From the NCBI GenBank assembly GCA_965261585.1, contig CBDHDN010000062.1, positions 18,368-82,367 of the forward strand: a stretch of DNA of 64,000 nucleotides, given 5' to 3'. Position numbers and translations under genes: made by a program. Shown here piece after piece: positions 25,750 through 34,547 of the stretch (positions are counted from its first letter, which is position 1; every line of letters begins with the position of its first letter). The notes below the pieces were generated by a model. The model did not search any database and was not told the origin of the DNA. It was given only the letters and a program-made list of their open reading frames with translations. The stretch comes from CBDHDN01 sp965261585 (lineage in GTDB: Bacteria; Pseudomonadota; Alphaproteobacteria; UBA6615).

Positions 25750-26519
25750 CAGCAGGTCTCCAACACCGCCCGCAATTGGGACGCGACCTTCGTGAATTCG
25801 GCGGAATCGCGGTCGCGCAGCGGGCCCTTGTACGGCACCTCGACCTCGACGAGGTCGCGGACGCGCCCGGGATTGGCGGCCAGCACCAGCACCTTCTGGC
25901 CGAGGAACGTGGCCTCGGGGATCGAATGGGTCACGAACACGATCGTCGTGCCGGTCTCGCGCCAGATCCGCAGGAGCTCGCCATTGAGGTTGTCGCGGGT
26001 GATCTCGTCAAGGGCGCCGAACGGCTCGTCCATCAACAACAACCGCGGCTGGCAGACGAGGGCGCGGGCGATCGCCACGCGCTGGCGCATGCCGCCCGAC
26101 AGCTCATGGGGCAACGCGTCCTCGCGGCCGGCCAGCCCGACCAGCGCCAGCAGCTCCTCCGGCGAGGCCTGGCGCTGGTCCGCGAGGTTGCGCCGTCCGA
26201 CCTCGAGCGGCAGGCGCACGTTGGCGATGGCCGTACGCCACGGCAGCAGCGTCGCGTCCTGAAAGACGAAGGCGAGGTCGCGGTTGGTGCGCGCCTGCTC
26301 GGTCGTGCCGCCGAGCACGCTGATGCGCCCTGTCGTCGGCGGCACCAGGTCGGCGACGAGGCGCAGCAGCGTCGACTTGCCGCAGCCCGACGGGCCGAGC
26401 ATCGTGAGGAACGCCCCCTCGTCGATCTCGACGGAGATGTCCTCGAGGGCCGTCACCGCGCCGCTGTCGGTCTCGAAGCGAACGGTAACGCCCTCGATGG
26501 AAACGGCCGGCGTCGCCAT
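25749..26519 (-). CDS. ABC transporter ATP-binding protein (SsuB/TauB family)
   Basis: A 256-aa nucleotide-binding subunit: Walker A MLGPSGCGKSTLL, Q-loop FVFQDATLLPW, signature LSGGMRQRVAIARAL, Walker B LLLMDEPFGALD, and H-loop VTHSIPEA. ATG 26519 starts MATPAVSIEGV; the longer frame upstream is not family-like. The next upstream gene is the binding protein, separated by a hairpin repeat, so expression of the two parts may be uncoupled. Confidence 0.92.
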   Translation of the reverse strand: MATPAVSIEGVTVRFETDSGAVTALEDISVEIDEGAFLTMLGPSGCGKSTLLRLVADLVPPTTGRISVLGGTTEQARTNRDLAFVFQDATLLPWRTAIANVRLPLEVGRRNLADQRQASPEELLALVGLAGREDALPHELSGGMRQRVAIARALVCQPRLLLMDEPFGALDEITRDNLNGELLRIWRETGTTIVFVTHSIPEATFLGQKVLVLAANPGRVRDLVEVEVPYKGPLRDRDSAEFTKVASQLRAVLETC

Positions 26520-26551
26520 GGGTTGTGCCCCCTTTCCTCGGGCGGCGTTTC

Positions 26552-26639
26552 GCCCCCCACCCAACCTCCCAGAGGGGGGAGGGCCTATTGCGGAGACCCT
26601 CGGTTCCCTCCCCCCAAGGGGGGGGTCAGGGTGGGGGGT
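26552..26639. repeat. Dispersed hairpin element, copy 2 (imperfect)
   Basis: The left arm begins CGCCCCCCACCCAACCTCCC and the right arm ends TCAGGGTGGGGGGTG, with GGGGGGAGGG/CCCTCCCCCC inner stems. It matches the 22455-22553 element in layout and core sequence but with mismatches in both arms. It lies between the binding-protein and ATPase genes of the ABC operon. Confidence 0.8.
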
Positions 26640-26652
26640 GAATAAAGACCGC

Positions 26653-27699
26653 CTAGCCGAGCTTGGCGCGGACGTCGGCGGTGGCGTCGAGGACGGCGGT
26701 CGTCATGACGTCGTCGACCGTCGGCACCGCGCCCTTGAACTGGTCGAGGTCCGCGTAGATGCGGATCTGCTCTTCCCAGTTCTCGCGCGTCATGTCGCCC
26801 CAGCCCTTGGCCCGCGTCGCCTCGTTGAAGCTGAAGCCGAGCACCGGGCCGATCGCCTCGAGCTCGGACTCGCGGGACATGTTCGGGTACGCCTTGACCA
26901 GGAAGTCGACCGCCTGCTCGGGATTTTTCTTGACGAACTCCCAACCGCGGGCCGAGCCGCGCAGGTACGAGACGACGGCGTCGAAGTTCTCGTCCAGCGT
27001 CCGGTCGGTCACGTAGTAGGGGTTGGCGTAGAGCTGGATGCCGGTGTCCCACAGGCGCATGTCGACGCGGCCGTCGCCGACGACCTTCAGCGCGTTGGTG
27101 TTGGTCAGCCAGCCGGTGACGGCATGGGCCTGGCCGGTCAGCAACTGGTTCATGTCGCTGCCCATGTTGACGACTTCGACCTGGTCCTCGGGGATGTTGT
27201 GCTTGGCGAGCAATGCGCGCAGCAGGATCTTCGCCGTCGGCTGGGTCGCGATGGTCTTGCCGATCATGTCTTGCGGTGTGCGGATCGGGCTGTCTTCCAG
27301 CGAGAAGTAGGTGAACGGATGCTGCTGGTAGCCGGCGCAGATGCACCTGACGGGAATGCCGGCCGAACGCGCGAGCATCAGCGACGGGCTGGACGACAGC
27401 TGGCCAACACGGGCGCGCCCGGCGGCGACCGAGGCGACGCCGTCGACCCCGGGGCCGCCCGGTGTGACATTCAGCTCGATGCCCTCCTCGGCGTAGTAGC
27501 CCAGCGCATCGGCCGCGACCTCGCCGGTGATGCCGTTCGAGGCGAGCCAGCCGAGCTGCATGTTGACTTCGGTGGCGCCGGCTGCCTGGCGCACCGAAAG
27601 GAACGTCGGCGCGAACGCCACACCGCCCGCCGCCAGTGCGCCGGTCTTGAGGAAATCGCGGCGCCGCATCGTCGCGTCGCCCTTGCCCTGATCAGCCAT
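26653..27699 (-). CDS. ABC transporter substrate-binding protein (NMT1/THI5-like), Tat-exported
   Basis: A 348-aa periplasmic protein. The N-terminus has a twin-arginine signal: MRRRDFLKTGALAAGGVAFA, then cleavage near AAGA. Mature features are NMQLGWLASNGITGEVAADA, GVDGVASVAAGRARVGQLSS and DMIGKTIATQPTAKILLRAL, of the nitrate/taurine/HMP-precursor binding-protein fold. First gene of the importer operon on this strand; the IS630 lies 57 bp upstream of its start, so the native promoter may have been displaced. Ligand unknown. Confidence 0.88.
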   Translation of the reverse strand: MADQGKGDATMRRRDFLKTGALAAGGVAFAPTFLSVRQAAGATEVNMQLGWLASNGITGEVAADALGYYAEEGIELNVTPGGPGVDGVASVAAGRARVGQLSSSPSLMLARSAGIPVRCICAGYQQHPFTYFSLEDSPIRTPQDMIGKTIATQPTAKILLRALLAKHNIPEDQVEVVNMGSDMNQLLTGQAHAVTGWLTNTNALKVVGDGRVDMRLWDTGIQLYANPYYVTDRTLDENFDAVVSYLRGSARGWEFVKKNPEQAVDFLVKAYPNMSRESELEAIGPVLGFSFNEATRAKGWGDMTRENWEEQIRIYADLDQFKGAVPTVDDVMTTAVLDATADVRAKLG

Positions 27700-27755
27700 G
27701 TCGGTTTTCTCCCTGTTGCGCCGGGGCGGCGTGCCCGCACCGGCGATGGTCTCTA

Positions 27756-28805
27756 GAGCACATCCGGTTTAGACGGAATATCCTGCATTGACGAGGTAGT
27801 TTCTGCATTCGGTTGGAGAGAATTCATCGAGGGCGTTTCCAATTGCCCGCCAGAGGTCATCGACGGTTCTGGCGCCGACCTTGCGGAGAATGGCTTTGAG
27901 CTTGGCGAAGACCTGTTCGATGGGATTGAGATCGGGGCTGTAGGGCGGCAGGTAGAGCGGGGTTGCGCCGACCGCCTCAATGGCCTCGTGTACGCCGGCG
28001 ACCTTGTGGGAGGAGAGGTTGTCCATGATGACGATGTCGCCCGCGGACAGGGTCGGGACCAGGGCTTGCTGGACCCAGGCAAGGAAGCTTGCGCCGTTGA
28101 TCGGGCCATCGAAAACGCAGGGCGCGGTGATCCGGTCGTGACGCAGGGCGGCAATGAACGTGGTTGTCTTCCAGTGGCCATGGGGAATGGCCGCCACCAC
28201 CCGTTCGCCGCGCGGTGCCCGGCCATAACGCCGGGCCATGTTCGTCCGCGCCCAGGTCTCGTCGAGAAAGACCAGCCGTTCGGCAATCAGCCCAGGTTGC
28301 TCGTTGCGCCAAGTGGCTCGCGCCGCCGCGACGTCAGGGCGCTCCTGCTCGGCGGCGTGGGCTGTCTTTTTTTGCGACTCAGCCCCTGAGCCAGAAGAAA
28401 GTCGCCAAGCGTCGAGCGCTTCGCCTCGATCCCCTCGGCGGCCAGCAAGACGCAAAGCTCGTCAATGGTGATGTCGCAATTCTCCATCACCAGAGCCCGA
28501 ATGCGATCGCCATGGGGAGCCAGTTTCGATTTCTTCCAGCCACCGTATTTGTCGGCTTTGATCGTGCCCCGCTGCTTCCAACGCTGCATCAGCTTCACAA
28601 CAAAGCTGATGCTCACATCAAATTGCTTCGCCGCCGCATTGCGAGAGGTCCCCGATTCAACAACTCGAACAACTCGTTCACGAAGATCTTCCGAATAAGG
28701 TCGTGTCATCCATGGCTGGCCTCCTTTAACCCAGCTCATAGCTTGAATCACTTTTTGCGACCCTTGGGAATCCCCTTTTTGATTCTGTCTATGCCGGACC
28801 CGCTC
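27756..28805 (-). mobile_element. IS630-family insertion sequence, complete with TA target duplication
   Basis: A 1050-bp element. The ends are imperfect inverted repeats: left GAGCACATCCGGTTTAGAC and, reversed, right GAGCGGGTCCGGCATAGAC. Each end is flanked by TA (27754-27755 and 28806-28807), the target duplication of IS630/Tc1-mariner transposons. The transposase spans nearly the whole element. Base composition is less GC-rich than the surroundings. Confidence 0.92.
27769..28709 (-). CDS. IS630 transposase, two frames joined at an A7 slippery site
   Basis: Frame 1 (28709 to about 28370) carries the HTH DNA-binding part (TRPYSEDLRERVVRVVESG, AAAKQFDVSISFVVKLMQRW). The DDE catalytic part, in the -1 frame, has FLDETWART (first Asp), VIMDNLSSHK (second Asp) and LPPYSPDLNPIEQVFAKLK (Glu). 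The switch falls at seven As (complement of 28367-28373), GCAAAAAAAGAC, a site well suited to -1 ribosomal slippage, which is known in IS630-family elements. The joined product is about 310 aa, normal for the family. Confidence 0.88.
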
Positions 28806-28911
28806 TAGTCGGTCAAACTCGTTCTAGCGCGGTCATGGTCCCACGGCGCCGGTGGGCGAAAAAAGAACAAAAATTCGCTGCACCCGATGCCAAATCGGCA
28901 TCATACCAGGA

Positions 28912-29805
28912 TCACGCCGCCAAGCCGATCCCGCGCAGATAGGCCAGGTTCGCGATGGCATCCGACGCCGGATCGCCACCCTGGCGCGGGTCGTTGTCCT
29001 GTTCGATCGTCGCCCAGCCGTCGTAGCCGGTCTCCTCGAGCGCCGCCTTCAGGTCGCGGAAATCGACGACGCCGTCGGGCAGGCCGCAAAAGAGGCCGGC
29101 GCTGATCGCCGCGAAGAACTCCAGCTTCGCGGCAATCGCCCGCCGCCGCGCGGCGCCATCGACGTTCTTGAAGTGGAAGTAGGGGACGCGGGAGTGGTGC
29201 TGGCGATAGAAGGCGATCGCATCGATGCCGGCATAGGCGAGGTGGCCGGTGTCCAGGCAGACGCCCACGAGCGCGGGATCGAGCGCGGCGAGCGCCCGGT
29301 CGATCTCGTCGGCGAACTCGACATAGCAGGCCGCGTGCGGGTGCAGCACGCCGGCAAGGCCGTGGTCGCGGGCGATCGTCGCCACGTCGCCGATCGTCTG
29401 CATGAATTCGGTCCAGGCCTGGCCTGTGAGCCGCGGCGCCGCGTCGGCACGCCCGGTCGTGGCCGCGCGCGCGGCCGCATGCCGGTCGATGATGACAAAG
29501 TACTTCGCGCCCTGCGGCGCCAGTACGCGGCAGGTCCGCCGCGCTGTCTCGAGCACCTGCGGGCGCGTCGCCGGATCGTGCAGCGGCTCGTAGATGAAGC
29601 CGCCGATCAGCGACAGGTCGCGGCTGGCGAGCGCGTCGGACAGCTCGGCCGGATCCTCCGGCAGATAGCCGATCGGCCCCAGCTCGGTCCAGCGGTAGCC
29701 CGCCCCGGCAATCTCGTCCAGCACCTTGGTCCAGGGCGGGTTCGTCGGATCGTCGCCGAAGAAGACACCCCACGAGACCGGCGCGTTAGCGATCCTCACC
29801 TGCAT
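28912..29805 (-). CDS. IolE-like sugar isomerase/dehydratase (TIM barrel)
   Basis: A 297-aa xylose-isomerase-like barrel. The start RIANAPVSWGVFFGDDP is very close to the IolE (myo-inosose-2 dehydratase) opening, and LGPIGYLPED, LHPHAACYVEF, VCLDTGHLAYAGID and YFHFKNVDG give the metal-site Glu/Asp/His positions. It is divergent from a Gfo/Idh oxidoreductase with a 106-bp shared promoter region, a pairing common in inositol or rare-sugar pathways. No other iol genes are in the window, so the exact substrate is open. Confidence 0.8.
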   Translation of the reverse strand: MQVRIANAPVSWGVFFGDDPTNPPWTKVLDEIAGAGYRWTELGPIGYLPEDPAELSDALASRDLSLIGGFIYEPLHDPATRPQVLETARRTCRVLAPQGAKYFVIIDRHAAARAATTGRADAAPRLTGQAWTEFMQTIGDVATIARDHGLAGVLHPHAACYVEFADEIDRALAALDPALVGVCLDTGHLAYAGIDAIAFYRQHHSRVPYFHFKNVDGAARRRAIAAKLEFFAAISAGLFCGLPDGVVDFRDLKAALEETGYDGWATIEQDNDPRQGGDPASDAIANLAYLRGIGLAA

Positions 29806-29911
29806 TCAGCACCTCCCGGCGGAGGCCGTGGTTCACCCGCTGCCAACACCACATGATAGCGTACACGGATGCGGGCGCATCCACGCGCGAGAAAATCTGG
29901 GAGGACGGGCG

Positions 29912-31099
29912 ATGACGGACTTGGCGACGTTTCCGCCGGCCGGGCGGCGGCTGCGGCTGGGCATGGTCGGTGGCGGGCGCGGCTCGCTGATCGGGCCGAT
30001 CCATGCGATGGGGGCGCGCCTCGACAATCGCTATGAGATCGTCGCCGGCTGCCTGTCGTCGAAGCCCGACGTCGCCAAGGCCTCGGCGGCCGACTGGTTC
30101 ATCCCCGACGACCGCGCCTATACGCGCTATGAGGAAATGGCCGCCGCCGAGGCGGCGCGGCCCGACGGCATCGACGCCGTCGCCATCACCACGCCCAACG
30201 CGACCCATCACCCGATCGCGACGGCGTTCCTCAAGGCCGGCATCGACGTCATCTGCGACAAGCCGCTGACGACGACGCTGGACGACGCGCTCGACCTCGT
30301 GGCCACGGTGCGGACAAGCGGCCTCGTGTTCGGCCTGACCCATGCCTTCGCGGCTTATCCGATGGTGCGCCAGGCGAAGGAGATGATCGCCGCCGGCGAC
30401 GTCGGCCGGCTGCGCCTGATCCAGGTCGAATATGTGCAGGAGTGGAAGACCGAGGATCTCAGCGCGCGGCCGACGAAACAGTTCGGCTGGCGCCATGACC
30501 CGGCGATCGCCGGGCCGACCGCCTGCACCGCCGATATCGGCACCCATGCCCACCACCTCGCGACGTTCGTCACCGGCACGACGATGACCAAGCTGCGCGC
30601 CGAGCTGTTGTGCGCCGGGCCGCCCAATGCGTTGGACGACACGATCCAGATGATGGTGCGCTACGACGACACGATCCCCGGCATGTTGTGGTGCACCCAG
30701 GTGGCGCCCGGCAATGGCTGCGGGCTGCGCCTGCGCGTGTTCGGCGACAAGGCCGGGCTGGAGTGGGACCAGGAGGCGCCCGAGGTCCTCAAATACGCGC
30801 GCTTCGGCGAACCGGCGAGCACGATTACGCGCGGCCATGGCGGCAGCGTCGGCCCGTCGGCGACGCGCTTCACCCGCATGCCGCGGGCCCATCCGGAGGC
30901 GCTGATCGAGGCCTGGGCGAACCTCTACACGGAGATCGCCGTCGCCATCGAGGCGCGCCGCGACGGCCGCAAGGTGGAGCCCGCGCTGCTCAACTACCCG
31001 AGTGTGGAGGACGGCGCACGCGGCATGAAGTTCATCGATGCCGCGCTGGAGTCTGACAAGGCCGGCGGCGCCTGGGTCGACTGCACGCTCGCGCTGTAG
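29912..31099 (+). CDS. Gfo/Idh/MocA family oxidoreductase
   Basis: A 395-aa NAD(P)-dependent sugar or inositol dehydrogenase. N-terminal Rossmann LRLGMVGGGRGSLIGPIH, the DAVAITTPNATHHPIA strand, the ICDKPLTTT motif (EKP-type catalytic Lys) near 115, and the C-terminal domain with TADIGTHAHHLATFVTG providing the catalytic His. ATG 29912 follows GGGAGGAC at good spacing. The longer open frame from 29726 overlaps the divergent gene and is not family-like. Confidence 0.9.
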   Translation: MTDLATFPPAGRRLRLGMVGGGRGSLIGPIHAMGARLDNRYEIVAGCLSSKPDVAKASAADWFIPDDRAYTRYEEMAAAEAARPDGIDAVAITTPNATHHPIATAFLKAGIDVICDKPLTTTLDDALDLVATVRTSGLVFGLTHAFAAYPMVRQAKEMIAAGDVGRLRLIQVEYVQEWKTEDLSARPTKQFGWRHDPAIAGPTACTADIGTHAHHLATFVTGTTMTKLRAELLCAGPPNALDDTIQMMVRYDDTIPGMLWCTQVAPGNGCGLRLRVFGDKAGLEWDQEAPEVLKYARFGEPASTITRGHGGSVGPSATRFTRMPRAHPEALIEAWANLYTEIAVAIEARRDGRKVEPALLNYPSVEDGARGMKFIDAALESDKAGGAWVDCTLAL

Positions 31100-31145
31100 C
31101 GCGCCCGAATGATGGAACGCCCATTCCACCTCCGGTGTCGTCCGG

Positions 31146-32312
31146 CTACGTGAACTCGTGCAGCGCCGTCCGATGGGCGGCGATGAAATCCCAGTCGTAG
31201 ACCACGCCGAGGCCTGGTCCCTGAGGCACCGGGAACGAGCCGTCGGTGCCGACCCCGTCGAGCGCGTCGGTATACGCGCAGACATAGACGGGCGGCAGCG
31301 GGTTGGGCGTCTTCGGGTGGACGAGCGCGACCTCGTAGTAGTTCGTGTTGCGCAGCGCCGCCATGACGTGGCGGTGGGCCGGGCCGCTGGCATGGACCTC
31401 GGCATCGAGGCCGAATGCCTCGGCGAGATGGGCGATCTTCATCGCCCCGGTGATACCCATGTCGTATTCCGGATCGACGCGCACGAAGTCGGTGCCGCCG
31501 GCGACGATGAAGTCGGCCTTAGGCTCGACGCCGCGCACATGCTCGGTCTGCAGCAGCGGCGTGCGGATCAGCTCGCGCAGCTTGCGGTGGGCGTGCGCCG
31601 AGACGCCGCTGTCGCGGAACGGGTCCTCCAGCCAGAAGAAACCGGCGGCATCGCAGGCGCGGCCGAGGGCGAGCGCGTCGGCGAACGTGCGCAGCTCGCA
31701 GGCCGGGTCGTTCATCAGCACCATGCGGTCGCCGACCGCCGCGGCCAACGCCTCCACGGCGGCGATCTCGGCGGTCACGTCGCCGTCGCCCCAGCCATGG
31801 ATCTTGAACGCGCGATAGCCGAGCCCGTGGCATTGTTCGGCGAAATCGGCGACCGCCGCCGGCGTGTCGAGGTCGCCATTGTGGTCACCGTGAAACGTGC
31901 TGGCATAGGCCGGCAGGCGCGTCCGGTGACTGCCGAGCAGCGTCGCCACCGATGTGCCAAGCGCCTTGCCGGCCAGGCCCCACAGGCAGATGTCCAGCGG
32001 CCCGTGGCCCATGTGGTCGTACTGGCGCAACGCCCGCTTGAAGTCGTCGTAGATGCCCTCGCGTTGAAAGGCGTCGCGGCCGATCAGGTGCGGCGCCAGC
32101 ATCCTGGTCTGGGCGAGCGCCATGGGCGTGCCGCCCCACAGCGCGACGTATTCGCCGCGGGCGCCGTCCGCCGTCTCGATGACGACGGCGTAGCGGCCGA
32201 TCGGCTGGGCGTGCCCCGCCATGTAGACGTAGTTGAAGCCGCCGGCATCCATGCCGAGGTCGGAGGCTTCATGGGAAAATTCGTGAATCTCGACGCAACT
32301 GACGCGCGGCAT
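31146..32312 (-). CDS. Enolase-superfamily (mandelate racemase/muconate lactonizing) enzyme
   Basis: A 388-aa acid-sugar dehydratase or racemase-type protein. The capping domain leads to the barrel, with general-base region YRAFKIHGWG (KxH), metal ligands in LMNDPACEL, FWLEDPF and VRVDPEYDMG, and a C-terminal EVHASGPAHRHVM. Metal site complete; the second Lys of the common KxK motif is His, as in the mandelate-racemase-like subgroups. It ends convergent to the Gfo/Idh gene and its start is 10 bp after the GntR gene stop, so the two share an operon and the regulator likely controls it. Confidence 0.82.
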   Translation of the reverse strand: MPRVSCVEIHEFSHEASDLGMDAGGFNYVYMAGHAQPIGRYAVVIETADGARGEYVALWGGTPMALAQTRMLAPHLIGRDAFQREGIYDDFKRALRQYDHMGHGPLDICLWGLAGKALGTSVATLLGSHRTRLPAYASTFHGDHNGDLDTPAAVADFAEQCHGLGYRAFKIHGWGDGDVTAEIAAVEALAAAVGDRMVLMNDPACELRTFADALALGRACDAAGFFWLEDPFRDSGVSAHAHRKLRELIRTPLLQTEHVRGVEPKADFIVAGGTDFVRVDPEYDMGITGAMKIAHLAEAFGLDAEVHASGPAHRHVMAALRNTNYYEVALVHPKTPNPLPPVYVCAYTDALDGVGTDGSFPVPQGPGLGVVYDWDFIAAHRTALHEFT

Positions 32313-32322
32313 GATCGGCCGA

Positions 32323-33030
32323 CTAGCCGTCGGACTCGCGCAGCAGGCGGCGGCGCGTGCCCTCGAGATGGGCGCGGATGGCCCGCTCGGCCGCGGGGCC
32401 CTTGCCCTGCTGGAACGCCTCGAGGATCGCCTCGTGCTCGCGCGCGCCCTCGATGCTGGATTGCCGCGCGCTCGCGGGCGCATCGATGAGCAGCCGCGCA
32501 TGATGCATGTGCGGTCGCATGTCGGCATAGACGTTGATCAGCAGGTTGTTCTCGGCGCTCGCGATGATCGCCTCGTGGAATTCCGCATCCAGGGCGGCAA
32601 AGCGGCTGTAGAGGTGATAGCGGCGGCCGAGGCTGGTCTTGCGCATGCCCTTCATGGCCTGGTTCAGGCGGCGCAGAATGGTCGGCGACTTCTTCGGCGC
32701 GCCGCGCCGTGCCGCATAGCCCTCGAGCACGACGCGCAGCTTCAGCATGTCGACGAAGAACCGATTGTCCGGTATCGGCGCCGCGGAGTAGCTGATGAAC
32801 GGCTCGAAAACGACCAGCCGTTCCGACAGCAGCCGCGCCAGGGCCTCGCGCACCGGCGAGATGCTGACGTCCAGGCGCTTCGCCAGCTGATCGATCTTGA
32901 TCCGTTCTCCCGGTGCGATGCTGCGGTCGAAGATCAGCTCCTTGGTCTTCTCGTGCACCAGGTCGGCCAGGCCGTGGCGATCGACCGCGTCGGCGCCTCT
33001 CGCCCGGGTTTGTGCCGCTGCTCTCGCCAT
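32323..33030 (-). CDS. GntR family (FadR/FCD subfamily) transcriptional regulator
   Basis: A 235-aa repressor. The winged helix spans about residues 20-90: FDRSIAPGERIKIDQLAKRL, then DVSISPVREALARLLSERLV. The FCD all-helical effector domain follows, with a metal-site style LDAEFHEAII and EGAREHEAIL. Sugar-acid operons usually have this regulator type. ATG 33030 gives MARAAAQTR; the longer frame adds an unlikely tail. It is the first gene of the transcript with the enolase-superfamily gene. Confidence 0.88.
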   Translation of the reverse strand: MARAAAQTRARGADAVDRHGLADLVHEKTKELIFDRSIAPGERIKIDQLAKRLDVSISPVREALARLLSERLVVFEPFISYSAAPIPDNRFFVDMLKLRVVLEGYAARRGAPKKSPTILRRLNQAMKGMRKTSLGRRYHLYSRFAALDAEFHEAIIASAENNLLINVYADMRPHMHHARLLIDAPASARQSSIEGAREHEAILEAFQQGKGPAAERAIRAHLEGTRRRLLRESDG

Positions 33031-33233
33031 GCGTTCTGTCCCCGGTAGTTGGAGCTTGCCGTCTTCCCAATGCCGCAAATGGCCGCCGGCACGCTCCCGC
33101 GCCGCCACGGCCCGTCCCGGCATCGTGCATTATTCTGCACCTGCGATAGTAGGTCGGAACAATTCATCAGGGCAATGATGACGATGGCCAACGACGATGA
33201 CGGCGAAAGCGGCGAGTCTCTGGGGGCCAGGCG

Positions 33234-33616
33234 CTATGGCGATTTCCCGGGCGGGGTCGCGTCGAGGCGCGCAAGCTGATCGTTGAGGTTGTAGACCTCC
33301 TTCATCACGCTCCACCACTCGCCCGGCTGCGCGGCGGGCACGACCTGCTGATAGCCGTGCATCAGCGCATCCCACTCGCGCGCCTGCGACGTCGACTCCA
33401 GATAACGCGCAAAGTCACGCTCCCAGTCGAAATCGTCGCGCGTCTCCATGACCATGAACAGGCGGTTGCCGCTGCGAAAAGATACGCTGGGATTCGACAC
33501 CGACCGCCCGCATGGCGCGTTGGATGTCCGGCCACACCTCACGGTGATAACGCTCATAGTCGGCGATCACCTGCGGGTCGTCCCGCAGGTCCAAACGCCA
33601 GGCCGAAGACCTTCAT
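33234..33616 (-). pseudogene. L-rhamnose mutarotase-like gene with two frameshifts
   Basis: The product would start MKVFGLAL, DLRDDPQVIADYERYHREVW, PDIQRAMRAVGVESQRIF and continue NRLFMVMETRDDFDWERDFA and EWDALMHGYQQVVPAA. This is RhaM/DUF718 over its whole 100-residue length. The parts lie in three frames: a break near 33598 (GCGTTTGGAC has one T too many) and another near 33480. Its neighbours are sugar-catabolism genes, so a working copy would fit. Consensus errors are as likely as true decay. Confidence 0.75.
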
Positions 33617-33761
33617 CGCATCCTCCCCTCTGGTTATGCGGAGGGTTCCACAAGTCCGCCGGCCGACACAACCGTGCGCGGCCCGGGACAATCGGGTTGC
33701 CTGAATGCCAGCGCCGGATCAGAGTCGGGCCGCCACCGCACGAGCGTCGGGGAGGGAAGGG

Positions 33762-34547
33762 GTGAGCAGCATTGTCGATGCGGCCGTTCACGCGCTGACC
33801 AAGGGCAGGGGCTACACCGTCCTGGAGGGACTGTTCAGTGCCGACCAGGTGGCGGAGGCGCGAGCGCGTGTGCTTGAGCTCGCCGCCGTCGCGGCGCCGC
33901 ACGTCGACGAAGCCGACGCGTTGGCCAAGCTGAACGCCGCGGACCATGTCTGGAACCTGGTCGACAAGGGCCCGGTGTTCGAGGCGATGGCCGAGCATCC
34001 GACGATCCTCGCCGTGTTCTCGCGCATCCTCGGCTCCGAGCTGAAGCTTGGCTCGCCCGCCGCGCGCATCGTCCAGCCCGGCGCCCAGGCTCAGCAGCCC
34101 CATGTCGACTATCCCTACTGGGACCTCTATGAGCGCGGCACGTTTCCGATGGGCATCAACGGCACGTTCTTCATGAACTGCCAGTCGACGATCATGCTCG
34201 AAGACTTCACGACCGAGAACGGTGCCACCCAGGTGGCGCCGGGCACACAGACGCGCGGCAGGTTCCCGACGCCGGACGAGTTCGAGCCGCTGAAGGTCCA
34301 GACGACCGGCCCGGCCGGGTCGGTCATGCTGATGACCGGGCTGTTGTGGCACGGCGCCGGCCACAACCGCACGGATCGGGTCCGCGTCGGCATCCTGGGT
34401 TAGTACCTGCCGAAGTTCGTCAAGCCGATGGAAGACCAGCTGCGCAGCGTCCGGCCCGAAGTGGTCGAACGCGCGAGTCCGACGCTGCGGGCCCTGCTCG
34501 GCGCCGACTACCCCTACCCGCAGGTGCTCGACACGGCGCGGCAATGA
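33762..34547 (+). CDS. Phytanoyl-CoA dioxygenase (PhyH) family, interrupted by an in-frame TAG
   Basis: A Fe(II)/2-oxoglutarate oxygenase. Metal-ligand HVD is in QQPHVDYPYWDLY (about residue 110), the distal His in LLWHGAGHNRTDRVRVGILG. The coding sequence then hits TAG at 34401-34403 but continues in frame with family-like YLPKFVKPMEDQLRSVRPEV up to TGA at 34547, which overlaps the ATG of the next gene. One C-to-T change (CAG to TAG) explains it. The product as written is truncated by 48 residues. GTG 33762 follows GGAGGGAAGG; an ATG at 33705 is the alternative. Confidence 0.8.

Noticed and set aside
34401..34403. TAG in the PhyH gene as pyrrolysine or programmed recoding
   Set aside because: No pylT or suppressor tRNA or stem-loop is seen in the window, and a CAG to TAG change or base error is simpler.
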